Positions 39,421 to 50,328 of a DNA stretch of 64,000 bases are shown piece by piece (position 1 is the first letter of the stretch; each line of letters starts with the position of its first letter). The notes beneath the pieces are model-generated. The model was not told where the DNA came from. It ran no database searches and worked only from the letters and a program-made list of their open reading frames with translations. A program made the position numbers and the translations under genes. Location of the stretch: NCBI GenBank assembly GCA_014529385.2, contig CM043955.1, forward strand, positions 140,062,206 through 140,126,205, in the 5' to 3' direction. This DNA comes from Adiantum capillus-veneris. Lineage: Eukaryota > Streptophyta > Polypodiopsida > Polypodiales > Pteridaceae.

Positions 39421-42325
39421 GATGACAGATGTGTTGTACGAGATTGAGAGAATGGTTATTCTCTTATCACTACAGGTACGTTGGAAAATGGACTATTTGT
39501 GCTAGATCATTATGAAAAGCAGATTCAGGTATGTATTGCAGAAACAAAGACTCAGGCCATGCAAGATGCTGAGTTGTGGCATGCTAGATTTGGGCATGTT
39601 AGTTATGGCAGTTTGAGGACTTTACAACGTCATAATATGATGCATGATTTGTCTTTATTGGAGATGCCACCAAGGCATGTATGTGAAGGTTGCGTTCTTG
39701 GAAAGATGCACATATTTGCATTTTCGCAGGATGGTTCAATTAGAGCGACACGAAAGTTGCAGCTTGTACACAGTGATGTATGTGGTCCCTATGAGGACGG
39801 CATCTATAGGAAACAGCCTTTATTTTGTGACCTTCATCGATGACTTTTCCAGGTTTTGTTGGGTGTATCCACTCAAAGCAAAGTCACATGTGTTTGTAGT
39901 TTTTCAACATTAGGTCGCCTTGGTTGAAAATGAAACAGGTTGCAAAGTACAGACTCTTCGTACCGATCAAGGAGGTGAATACATGTCAGGTGCATTTAAG
40001 GATTTTTTGGGAAAGAAAGGCATTAAACACCAATGCACTATGCCATACACACCACAACAGAATGGTGTTTCAGAAAGGAAGAACAGGTCTTTAATGGAGA
40101 CGGCTAGATGTATGCTCAAGGCTAAGAGTTTGCCTCATAAGCTATGGATGGAGGCAGTTGCTTGTGCAGCACATGTTTTGAACAGGTGTCCTACTCGTGC
40201 CTTGAAGACCATTACTCCATATGAAGCTTGGTATGACAGAAAACCTTCAGTCAGTTATCTTCGTGTTTTTGGTTGTCTTGCTTATGCTCACATCCCTCAG
40301 CAGTTACGTGGGAACCTTGATGATAAGGCAATCAAATGTATATTTGTGGGGTACAGTAGTGGAAGTAAAGGTTATAGACTTTACAATCCTGCTACAAATA
40401 AGAATTTTGAAAGTCGTGATGTAATTTTTGCAGAAACTACTGCTCAACCTATGGTTGCTTTTGATGTACCTCATATGCAGACACATGATGTATTTGAAGG
40501 TTTTCTTTCTTCTTTTGTGGAGAATCAAGAATCACAATAGGTTGATAATCTTGATCAATCTTTTGATCAGCATGTGACACCTCATGATGTAGAGGAAATT
40601 GTGTGTGAAGAGCAAGAAGTTCTCAGGGAAGAAAGAACCTTGCCTAAATGGGTTCAAAAAACTTTGCAGGATAGCAAGTTGGATGCACCGTTGCCACGAA
40701 AAACACGTGCTGGTACCACTTTTGGCAGAGAGCAAGTAGATTTGGCTTGCTTTAGCACTCTTTGTGATGCAGATGAGCCTGATTCATTTGAACAAGCTTT
40801 AGAGTGTGTTCAGTGGAAAGATGCTATGCAGCAAGAAATTGATTCTATTCATAAGAATCATACATGGGATCTAGTGGACTTGCCTACAAGTAAAAAGCCT
40901 ATTGGTACAAAGTGGGTTTTTAAGGTAAAAAGGAAACAAGATGGTACTGTTGACAGGTACAAAGCAAGGCTTGTGGCAAAAGGCTATGCGCAACAGAAAG
41001 GCATAGATTATGATGAAACCTTTGCTCCTACTTCTCGTGCGTCCACAGTTAGATCACTAGTTGCAATTGCTGCTCATCATGGTTGGAAAGTGCATCAGTT
41101 GGATATCAAAACTGCTTTTTTGAATGGTGATTTGCAGGAAGAAGTTTATGTAAGTCAACCAAGTGGTTTTGTTGTAAAAGGTCAAGAGCAAAAGGTATGT
41201 AGATTGCGTAAAGCTTTGTATGGTCTCAAATAGGCTCCAAGAGCATGGTATGAGAAGATACATACTTATTTGATTGGCCAGGGATTTCAAAATAGTCCAA
41301 CAAAAAGTACTTTGTATGTCAAAAAGAGAGATAGAGTTCTCATTATGCTAACACTTTATGTGGATGATATGCTTCTTACAGGCAATACTGCAGATGAAAT
41401 TGAAGCGTTCAAAGATGCTTTGAGAAAAACCTTTGAGATGTCTGATCTTGGTTTGCTACATTATTACTTGGGTATTCAGTTTGTGCAATCAGAGGATGGC
41501 ATATACATGTTGCAGGCAAAATATTTGCATAAAATTTTGGCCAAGTTTGGTATGCAAAATTGTAAACCAATCTCTACACCTGTAGAAACTGGATCAAAGT
41601 TGAGCATGCACGATGCTGGAGAATCTTTTGATGTACATACTTATGCAGCAGCGGTTGGTTGCTTGATATATTTGGCAGGCAACACTCGTCCAGACATTCA
41701 ATTTGGGGTTTCACAAGCAAGCAGATTTATGCACAACCCAGGTATGCATCATTGGCAGGCTGTGAAGCGCATACTTCGTTACCTTTCAGGTACCCCTAAT
41801 CTTTCCATGTTCTTTCCAAGGGGGGATATGTATGGAAAGCACAGTTCTCTGCAGCTTCTTGGTTACAGCGATTCAGATTGGGCTAGTGATTTTGACACAC
41901 GACATTCCACAAGTGGGAATTGTTTTTTCTTGGGAAATGCATGTATATCTTCGCTAAGCAAGAAGCAACCCTCAGTGGCTACATCAACTTGTGAAGCTGA
42001 GTACAGGGCAGCTTTCACGGCAACAGTTGATTGTGTATGGATACGCAGGTTATTGGCAGATCTTTGTGAGTGTCAACAAGCACCCACTACCATTTTCACT
42101 GACAGTCAGAGTGCTATGACAGTTACAAGGAATCCAGTATTTCATGCAAGAACAAAGCACATAGAGGTTCACTACCACTATGTCAGGGAAAGGCTACATG
42201 CAGGGGAGATCACACTAACTTACTGTCCTACACAGGATAACATTGCAGATCTATTTACGAAGGCGTTATCACGAGAAAAGTTTGAAGCTTTCCGAAAAGC
42301 TTTGGGCTTACTCTCATACACATGA
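39421..42325 (+). pseudogene. pol: C2 pol: integrase, RT, RNase H
   Basis: Integrase: [46 protein letters not shown] and PQQNGVSERKN. A frameshift near 39810 and a TAG at 39914 interrupt it. RT from about 40800: KWVFKVKRKQDGTVDRYKA, HQLDIKTAFLNGDL, a TAG in YGLKxAPRAW at 41231 where Gln is expected, and the active site LYVDDMLLTG at about 41353. RNase H ends the protein (GYSDSDWASDFD, CEAEYRAAF, DSQSAMTVTRNP, HYHYVRERL), stopping at 42325. The RT and RNase H regions are otherwise open. Confidence 0.94.
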
Positions 42326-42372
42326 TGATCTGCTACCTTGTATGGATTCACACTATCACTACAGGGGGGATT

Positions 42373-42651
42373 TGTAGACATGTAGTAGTGTTAGTGTGTA
42401 TACGCGCTTCACCAAGGGCACTTTTCTCCCACTGGGTTTTTCCCCCTGGACATCTGGTGTGAAAGGACACCTTATCTCTTAGGGTTTCATATAAGCTTTG
42501 TAGCTCTGAGTTTGTAAATACTCTATTATTCTAATACAGAGAGACAGACTACAGAGATCTCGTACACAAGCTCTGTGTCTTCTCCTTCTCCATCTTCTTC
42601 CTACTCTGAGTTGCTGCCTTCTTTCTGTTTCCTGTTTCATCATCTTCAACA
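42373..42651 (+). repeat. C2 3' LTR
   Basis: It is the same as 37487-37765 with about nine substitutions, preceded by the G-rich tract and followed by GTTTG. Confidence 0.96.
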
Positions 42652-42656
42652 GTTTG

Positions 42657-43758
42657 TAGGTGGTGGCATTTCAGCAACGGCTTTAATTTTGCTCTCGTAT
42701 GTGGAAATCCCATTTTTGGACATTATATGCCCTAAAATGACTCCATGTTTAACCCAAAATTGGCATTTTGAAAGGGTTTAAGGAGATACAATACAATCTG
42801 CACTTCTCAAACACTTTTTGTAAGCATGATAGATGTTCTTTCCAAGAGGAATAAACACAAAGGTCATCTAAGAAAGCTTCACAAAACTCCCTCAAATATT
42901 CTCTAAAAGCAGTGTTTATTAATCTTTGAAAGGTAGTAGGGGCATTGGTTAAGCCAAAACCCATAACACAAAATGCGAACACTCCAAATTCGATCATAAA
43001 GGTTGCTTTAGCTTGGTCCTCCAGCGCAATTGTGATTTGATTGTAGCCAGAGTACCCATCTAAAAAGCTATAAGCTTCCTTCCCTGCAACTCTTTCAAGC
43101 ACATGTTCTGAATATGGAAAGGGGTAATTGTCCCTCCTAGTGGCGGCATTGACCTTCTTGAGATCCACTCACACTCTGAGTTTCCCATTCTTTTTTGGCA
43201 CAATCACTATTGGAGACACCCATTCTGAGTGCTCAATAGGGTATATGAATCCGCATTCCACAAGCTTTTCAATCTCTTCTTGAACGATCTTTGTATATTT
43301 AGGATTCATTGAGTAGGGTCCTTGCTGAACTGGCTTAGCCATGCTATTCATGGGGATTGTGTGTTGCACCATGGAAGGTGGAACACCTTTCATATCATGA
43401 TATGTCCAGAAAAATATATCTCTGAATTCCTTGAGAAGTTCTTTAAGTATACACTTCTCAGTCTCTGTTAGATCTTGGGCAATGAAAACAGGTTTGGACT
43501 CTTCCCCTAGGTCTGCTAACTCTATTTCCATAATTATCACTGGACCGTCATAGACTTCATTGCTCCCATCGATAGGTTTTCTTTGAGCCTTTGTATACAC
43601 AACCTTACGTTCCTCTGTGGTATAGGATTTGAAATGTTCAGGTAGTATAAGGTGTAAGTTTGTGGGGTCTTGTTGTCTGTGGACTGTGATTTCACTTCCA
43701 ATTCCTTTTGTTGTTGAGCTAACTCTCGATTTTGTTGTTTCCTTATGGTACGGCTCAA
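42657..43758 (-). pseudogene. T1 RT, N-terminal part
   Basis: 43758-43169 contains LLKEFRDIFFWTYHDMKGVP, the upstream RT approach, and SEWVSPIVIVPKKNGKLRV, ending at a TGA where Cys or Trp would start CVD. 43168-42749 continues MDLKKVNAATRRDNYPFPYS, FLDGYSGYNQI, MGFGLTNAPTTFQRLI and the active site AFLDDLCVYS, all in the same frame as the first part apart from the stop. Beyond 42749 the frame closes, and C2 then interrupts it at 42656. Confidence 0.9.
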
Positions 43759-43870
43759 CTTTGGCTTCTCTGTAGCCTCTAGTTGTGCGATGTCAATGGG
43801 TTGTGGACTACACTATTAAGTATGGAGCCTGATTTACCCCTTGTAATTTTTTGTGGTAAAAATGCACATT

Positions 43871-44499
43871 TGTAAGGCCCCCATTATGAGGAGAAGCCAT
43901 CGTGCATGAAGAAAAATCACTCGCTGGAAATAAAAAATTTCACGGCCAATTTTCTTCGCCGGAATATTATTGCCGGACGGCGGTTGGAAAGTGGTCGGAA
44001 AACGACCGGTCGGTCGGTGGTCGGAAGTCAATGGCCGGTGGCCGAATTCAAAAGCGGACTTGTCTTCTCAAGGGCGGCCACACATGGGCGGATTGGAGGG
44101 TCCGATTTGGAATTATCTACACAAGGGCGGTTACACATGGCTGCCTCTCATGAGAGAGGACAACCCTTTTGGCCTATAAAAGGAGGCCATTTCTACACAC
44201 ATCATATAGTGTGAAGTTGATGCAACAAGGTGAGTGTGAGGTGGTAAGAGTGAAGCAAGGCGAGAGTTCTATTAAGGGTATAATCCCTTTGTAAACTACT
44301 TCCTGTTTCGAAGTACTAAAGCCATTGAGTGGCTGCTTTCCTGTGGACGTAACCCACATTGGGTGAACCACGTATATCGTGTGTACTCTCTCTCTCTCTC
44401 TCTCTCTCTCTACTCTATAATCTTTTGTGTGTGAAATCTATCTCTCTCCATTAAGTAATCTACTCAAATATCTATTTAGCTACGTCATATTTCCTAACA
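43871..44499 (+). repeat. S1: solo copia-type LTR in the T1 spacer
   Basis: TGTAAGGCCCCCATTATG ... CATATTTCCTAACA. It has TATAAAAGGAGG at 44176, GGGTGAACCACGTATATCG near 44361 and a (CT)n run (44386-44411), the layout of plant copia LTRs. There is no primer site or coding sequence beside it. I see no clear target duplication (ACATT left, TACAC right), so the ends or the origin by simple solo-LTR formation are uncertain. Confidence 0.65.
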
Positions 44500-44509
44500 T
44501 ACACCACAT

Positions 44510-45078
44510 AACGCTTTGAAGGTATTCACCCCAGTTATCTACCAACTTCCGATGAGCATCACATGCCCGTATATAATTAAGCCATTTTGTGGTAGATTTC
44601 TTTTCATTTATTCTAGCATGCACATTTGCTCGATATTGTCACCTCTTATATCTCTTACTATTCTTGTCTAATTTTCAATTATGATCGATCTCTAGTGAAG
44701 AGTCACTAGATGAATCACTACTTGTGTCTTCTACTCCCTTGGATAGATTGTCATCTAGGGTACCACTCGGCCCTGAATGGTTTGTCCCCACATTTGCACT
44801 AAGATTTAACTTAGATTCTTCGTTCTCAGAGTCAATTTCAATTGATGATTCTGACCCCAAATCGTGTGGGCTATAGTCTTGTGAGGCGCTACTGGTTCCA
44901 ATGCCAGTCAAACCTTCATCTTGTAGGTCATCAGAAGCTATATGCATTGCTTCTAGCATATTTAAGGGTACGAGTGGTGGCATTTCATCCCCCTCAGGTT
45001 TTACCCAGGTCGTCCCCCTGTTTGCCTAAGTGTCTATGGTTGCTGCTAGGTGGACCCAATCCACATTGTCCGACTCAT
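44510..45078 (-). pseudogene. T1 spacer protein region between protease and RT
   Basis: 44983-44675 (MPPLVPLNMLEAMHIASDDL) is rich in Ser, Asp and Glu, followed by a basic tail with HRKLVDNWGEYLQSV. It has no recognised domain. Its frame differs by one from the protease region, so a frameshift lies near 45000. Confidence 0.55.
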
Positions 45079-46605
45079 TCATCCCAGGTAGTACATCCAT
45101 ATAAGGAGAATCTTCCCCAACATCAAAGTGTCCGCTTTACACGTGTAAGAATACTGCAATGGGGCCAAGTGAACTATGGTGTCAGATCTATGATCAATTA
45201 TAAACCTGTTTCCTAGGGGATGTGCTCGACTAGCTACAAGATCCACTCGAATGACAAAATCTTGGAACTGCAAGTAGACATGGTTTTTAGACCAGTCATG
45301 CACCATTTTTGCTTCCCTCATGAAAGGACGTCCTAAGACCATCTCCGATGCCATAGTGTGCTTGGAGGAATCCATAACAATCAAGGTAATTCTTACTTTA
45401 TGTCCAAAGACCTTGATCTTGAGATCTTCTAGCATCCCAATAGGTAAAACAATAGACCCATTGGCCATCTTCACTACTATGGTTGTGATCGCAAGGTGAG
45501 GTCTTCCCATAGTTTCCCATCAATTTTTAGTCACAATGCTAACCCCAGCGCCACCATCAAGGATACCCTTTACAGTTAATCCCTTAGTAGTGATTGATAT
45601 GGTCGCATTGGATTCATCACCCTCAAAGTATTGTCCCAACTTGTTAACACGTATTTCTATAACAAGGTTCCCATCTAGGTTGGGTTGTGAATCTAAGTGT
45701 TCCCCCTCTATTGGCATCTCCCCAAATCCATCTATCTGTGAAAATTGTGGTAGCCCAAACTTTAGTTCCCCATTGAGGAAGGCTCGAAGAGCTGAGACTA
45801 GCTCAGGGTCTTTATACCAACCCACGTGATAGGTGTGACTTGTGTATAGGTCAGTTAGAGTTTTCGTTTGTAGTTCGTACTCCCAGTTCTCATATAGGAA
45901 CGCTCCACCTAAGCTTGAGGTGCTAGGAGTGTCCTTTGAACTAGATGCAATGTGGCTCTCTATGGGTTGAACCTTAGTGGTCGCTAATTCAGGAGCACTC
46001 GATTGCTCTCATAGCAAGGATATTGACATAGGAGCTTTCTCTTTTAACTCTCTTCGTTGCTCCGCCTTACTTAAGCTCTCATTTTCCTTTTTCCTAGCCG
46101 CGATGATATATCGCTCAACCTCTTGCATTTCGGCAAGGCTTCTACCATCAGGTAATATAACTTTGGAGGGAAATAGCTCTGAAGAGTCAGGGGGTGCAGT
46201 GAATGAAGTATTCACGTGCACACTCTCTAAGAGCATAGGGTCTACGTTGGCCATGAATGGCGAATTTACTTCCCCACCCCCCTCATTTACATCATTAACT
46301 TCATGTTTGGAGCGAGTGGCTCTACTAAAGGTTTCCTTAAAGCGGCAAAGCACCCTCACCCTGGAGCGCGGGCCCATGGCATGCATGTCTTGGCTTGAGC
46401 TATCAAGATTAGGCATTGGGAAACCCTCCATGACTTCGTAGTCAGAGGAAGAGTCACTAGCCGCTATGTTTGGGTCTTGGTTTGTACTACCTTGGGTCCT
46501 CGCCGAGGGCCCGGAACCTAAGGTAGGTGGATATTGAGAACTCGCGTAAGTCGAAATGCTCTCTAGTTGCTTGGCCTCTAGCACACGAGCAGAGTGCAGA
46601 TGCAT
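45079..46605 (-). pseudogene. T1 gag remnant and first aspartic protease
   Basis: The frame from 46605 (MHLHSARVLEAKQLESIS) is Ser-rich with a basic/acidic coil ARKKENESLSKAEQRRELKE; no knuckle is visible. After a stop at about 46008, the same frame continues to WYKDPELVSALRAFLNGELK and GLTVKGILDGGAGVSIV, the retropepsin active site with Gly for Ser. A stop is at 45519. Then come MGRPHLAITTIVVKMANGSI, LPIGMLED and MVLGRPFMREAKMVHDW. The fold-closing LGRPF motif supports the protease call. It would mature the polyprotein if intact. Confidence 0.75.
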
Positions 46606-47350
46606 GTGCCTTTGGCACCCTACAAGTGTTGGCGAATAACCTCGAAGGTTAACCGCTTACTTTTTTAGGGGTTCGTTTTCACTCGTTTTTTGATGTTTTT
46701 TGATGATCTGTTTTTTATTAAAGTGTGTGATAGCTCTAAACAAGCGTATCACTCAGAGGGTTGCGGTGTGCTTTACAACACAACGTTCGGTCACCTGAAA
46801 CTTCGTTGGTCCTTAAAAAGGTCGATTTTTAGCTACGTGTGAGGCTAAAATACGTAATTTAAAAGGGCGACTGAGGCCTGAAGCCTGAGCGTGAGCTTGG
46901 GCTTGGGTCTAGGGGATATTCTCAATCGCGGTCCTACCTTTAAAATTTTATTTTATTTTTAAATTTTTTATTTTTTGATAAAGTCGCCCCGGCCGCGCTG
47001 TGCGCGCGAGCACACACACACCTAACCTACCTACTTACAACTAATAGAACTATTGTTACACACTAACACACTACTACAACAACTCCTTAGCTAACAGAAC
47101 TACTTACTGTACTTTACACAGAACTAACATTATGGATCTACTACCTTAATCCTAACACCTTATCACAGAGAAAACACAGTACCTTTCAACACCTTATTAA
47201 CAAAAAAAACACAGTACCTTTAAGAAAACAATACACAACAGCAAAACAAACTCCTCCTCAACACATACACCTTCCTTCTCTACCTTCCTACAATTCAAAA
47301 TGCACCACAAAGAAGCACAGAGTGCCATTCAAGCTTAGTGTATGGCATTT
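46606..47350 (-). other. T1 5' leader
   Basis: Between the gag start and the priming site on the minus strand. It has an A/T-rich run (46935-46980), a CGCGCGAGCACACACACAC patch and many CTACTAC/CAACAC words. There is no open frame of note. Confidence 0.5.
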
Positions 47351-47364
47351 CCCCGGCAACGCCA
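47351..47364 (-). other. T1 primer-binding site (tRNA-Asp-like)
   Basis: CCCCGGCAACGCCA on the plus strand is TGGCGTTGCCGGGG on the minus strand, seven bases from the 5' LTR at 47372. It resembles the TGGCGCCGTTGCCGGGG site of Athila/Tat elements, matching tRNA-Asp, with a three-base gap. Confidence 0.75.
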
Positions 47365-47371
47365 CAAAAAA

Positions 47372-47639
47372 TGTGCACGTCTGGCGCACGTGTCAATGCA
47401 AGGAACTTGCCAATACACTGTGTGTGAGCCACAAATGGCTCCAAGCACGCAACTAGCTTAAACTAGTAAGCTCAAAGATGACGATGGTGTGTCACTCACC
47501 ACTCTACGCTTGCTGTCGTGGAGGACTCCTCGTCGCAAAGAAGAGGGAGACGCCGCTACGCCCCGCTTAACCGCTTCACCGTCATCGTGCCGCCGTCACA
47601 ATGCTCGATCACACACACACTCTCTCTCTCTCTCTCTCT

Positions 47640-47690
<51 letters not shown>

Positions 47691-47980
47691 GGAGATGAAG
47701 AAGAAGAAGATGGAGATGGAGCAAGAGCACTCTTCAATTGCACAAACGAAAGAATGAGTGAATTTTAGGTTTAGTTGACTTTTATATGAGCTCGCCCCAT
47801 TCACACTTGGGCGCCCATGCTTAGCCAACTAATCCCTTGAATGTTCCAGTTAGAGTGCGCCTCTCATCGGCGATCACTCTTACCCTTTTCCTATTGGACC
47901 GACAAGCCCGACACCTGACTCTACCAAATAAATAATACGGCATCCGTCTTAGGTGATAGGAATGTGTATGAGGGTTAACA
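47372..47980 (-). repeat. T1 5' LTR
   Basis: TGTGCACGTCTG ... GAGGGTTAACA, 609 bp, followed by AAGCA. The microsatellite at 47620-47689 is (CT)n then (CA)n, in place of the long (CT)n of the 3' LTR. Confidence 0.93.
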
Positions 47981-47985
47981 AAGCA

Positions 47986-49058
47986 ATCTCCTCGTGCTTG
48001 GTATGAGAAAGCTAACACCCGTTTGGTCAAACAAGGCTTTCGTAACAGTCCAACAAAAAGCACATTGTATGTAAAGCGTTAGGGTGATGTACTTCTCATT
48101 GTGGTTCTTTATGTAAATGATTTGCTGATCACTGGACCAAATGAGAGACATATTGTTGAATTTAAGGATGATTTGAATGCTACTTTCAAGATGAAAGATT
48201 TGGGGCTGTTGCACCATTACTTGGGCATACAGTTTAAGCAGTGTGATGGTGGTATTGCCTTCTGTCAGAAAAGTTACATAGAGACATTGCTATGTAAGTT
48301 TGGACTTGAGGATCGCAAACCTATTGCCACTCCCATGGAAACAAGTTTAAAATTGAGTCTTCACGATGCTGGTGATCCTGCAGATGTCACTCTTTACCAA
48401 TGGATGCCTCATTTATGTATGCAACACGAGGCCGAATATACAGTTTGCAGTCTCACGGGTTAGCAAATTTATGCATAGCCCAGGGTCTAAGCATTGGCAG
48501 GCTCTCAAGAGGATTTTCCGCTACCTTAGTGGCACTTTACATCTTGTCTTGCTTTATCCCAATGGGGGATCATTGCCGCCAGACTTACATGCTTTTTAGG
48601 ACTCAGATTGGGCTGGTTGTTTTGACACGCGAGTGGCCACAAGTGGTTTTCGTTTCATGCTTGGCAGTTCATATATATCATGGTTGAGCAAGAAGCAACC
48701 TACTGTGGCCACTTCTAGTTGTAAGGCTGAGTACAGGGTATTTTTCACAGCTACAGTTGAGTGTGTATGGTTCATACGCCTTATAGCTGATTTGGGTGTT
48801 GGACAGGACACTGCCAACACCATCTACAGTGACAGTCAAAGTGCATTGGCAATTGCAAGGAACCCAGTTTTTCGTGCTCGCACAAAGCACATTGAGGTGC
48901 ATTACCACTATGTCAGGGAGAGGCTCTCGTTAGGAGAGATCAACTTGGCTTATGTGCCAACACAGGACAACCTTGCAGATCTTTTCACGAAGGCATTGTC
49001 TCAGGAGAAGCTCAAATCTTTCTGCAAATCTTTGGGCTTACTCCCCTTTGTGGACTGA
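47986..49058 (+). pseudogene. C1 pol, 3' part: rest of RT and RNase H
   Basis: It resumes with PRAWYEKANTRLVKQGFRNS, then IVVLYVNDLLITG at about 48095, where Asn replaces the first Asp of YVDD. DLGLLHHYLGIQFKQ, a frameshift near 48400, and TRPNIQFAVSRVSKFMHSPG follow. RNase H includes SWLSKKQPTVATSSCKAEYR, DSQSALAIARNP and HYHYVRERL, ending at the stop at 49058. Numerous lesions agree with C1 being the oldest layer. Confidence 0.92.
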
Positions 49059-49131
49059 TCATGTCCTCAGGGCATGGCACTTCCCTTGACACGTGCCAGC
49101 TCTCGTTCATCGCATCACTGCAGGGGGGATT

Positions 49132-49354
49132 TGTTACCATATACATGTGGTAGTGATGTGTGTGAACTAGGACCACCAGGGCATTTTTTTCCTCTTTAGA
49201 AGGTTTTTTTTCCCGTGCATTGTATATATGCCCATCACTCTAGGGTTATCTATCTTTTCATTGCGCACTAAGTAGCATACTCTCAGTCGTGTGCCTTGAG
49301 CTTCCTTCGTATTCTCCAAGCTATGTGCGTTTCTCTGCAGCCCTAATTCCAACA
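49132..49354 (+). repeat. C1 3' LTR
   Basis: TGTTACCATATACATGTGG ... CCCTAATTCCAACA, 223 bp, preceded by CAGGGGGGATT. About 25 differences from the 5' LTR by eye. Confidence 0.92.
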
Positions 49355-50288
49355 TATTTAGGTTTGTAGCCGATCTCAAATGACTGCTATAATTGCATAC
49401 TCAAGCACAAAAATTGTTTAGAAGAAACTCAGTAGGAGAGAGTGGCCTCGAGACGATGATGAAGGAGTAGAAGAAGCTCTTTTGAACTAGTTTAGAGATA
49501 GAAGAAGAAGAACTAGAGAAGTTTTTTTTTCATCGGGATGAAGATATCAAGAGAGACTTCCAAGATTTGTTTGGTGAGTTTTGAACTCATGACCTGTTAG
49601 TCGAGAAGATCAAGGGAATTGAGGTAATGACTCGAAGAAGAAGCTCTGGGTGGCTCTTAGAGAGATCTGTACAATAATTCTAGAACTGAAGCCCCACCGA
49701 AAAAACCCATTTACCACACTTGGTGATTTGGCATCGTGGACAACCAGAGAGACTTTCCACAGAGTATCAAAGGGAAAAAAGAAATTGCCGTGGGAATGAC
49801 AACAGATGAAGTGTTTTAATAAATCATAGAGGAGGGCGCAATTGTCAAGCAGCAACAATAGCAAAACCTGATGATGGATGTCATCAACACCAAGCCGCTA
49901 GGCATGCATCGTGTCACTATCTGCCAGAGTAGGATGTCGGTGTCACTACTGGCGATGTCGGCTACGAGCAACAATAGGAGCAGCAGACTCGACACTTGAC
50001 AATGCAAGAAATCATTCTCTCTCTCTCTCTCTCTCTCTTTCCAACAACATCAATCGATCGTTTCTCTCTCTACAGTAGCAACCATTTCTCTCTCCCTCAT
50101 TTGTGGCTGCCAGTGCATGAGCTACCCATTACTAACCCTTTTCATTCTCTCACTCTACGGTTGGCGCCATTCATTTCTCTCTTTGTCTCAACTCTCTCTG
50201 TCTCTCTCTCTTCCTCTTCCCCTCTTGTCATTTCCTAGCCTCAAAACCTTTGCGGTGCTCCTCAGTTCCATTGGTCATACACCAACAA

Positions 50289-50328
<40 letters not shown>

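Larger units (their letters stand above)
37487..42651 (+). mobile_element. C2: complete Ty1/copia element inserted in T1, TSD GTTTG
   Basis: It is 5165 bp. LTRs are 37487-37765 and 42373-42651, 279 bp each, with about 9 differences by eye. GTTTG flanks both sides (37482-37486, 42652-42656). The primer-binding site TTGGTATCAGAGCT is at 37767 and the polypurine tract CAGGGGGGA at 42362-42370. Gag-pol between them is broken by two frameshifts and a few stops. The orientation is opposite to its host T1. Confidence 0.97.
32016..47980 (-). mobile_element. T1: Tat/Athila-like Ty3/gypsy element, minus strand, TSD AAGCA
   Basis: LTRs are at 32016-32620 and 47372-47980, flanked by AAGCA at 32011-32015 and 47981-47985. 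The cut lies in the C1 RT between LYGLK and QAPRAWYEK. Going leftwards from 47371 come the primer-binding site, gag (46605), protease (45550), spacer, RT, RNase H, integrase and a further protein region (35457-34512). C2 (37487-42651) interrupts the RT/RNase H part and S1 (43871-44499) the spacer. The tRNA-Asp-like priming site and long non-coding 3' region suggest the Tat/Athila clade. Removing C2 and S1 leaves about 10.2 kb. Confidence 0.92.
28346..49354 (+). mobile_element. C1: Ty1/copia element split by T1
   Basis: Its parts are 5' LTR 28346-28566, primer-binding site at 28568, gag-pol 28855-32015, insertion of T1 (32016-47980), rest of pol 47986-49058, polypurine tract CAGGGGGGATT (49121-49131) and 3' LTR 49132-49354. 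Flanks are GATTT (28341-28345) and TATTT (49355-49359), a target duplication with one mismatch. The LTRs differ at about one position in nine by eye, the most diverged pair in the window. Without T1 the element is about 5.0 kb. Confidence 0.93.

Noticed and set aside
2483-41234. TAG read as Gln (genetic-code change or readthrough)
   Set aside because: The elements also have frameshifts and lost catalytic residues, C3 and L-C use CAG normally at equivalent places, and plants use the standard code. C to T decay explains it.
43950-44170. G-rich CGGTCGG repeats as a regulatory array or gene
   Set aside because: They lie inside the S1 LTR and look like local duplication of GGTCGG words; no separate feature is needed.
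45977-46441. Plus-strand frame with hydrophobic start opposite the T1 gag
   Set aside because: It is a shadow of the minus-strand gag remnant with no independent support.
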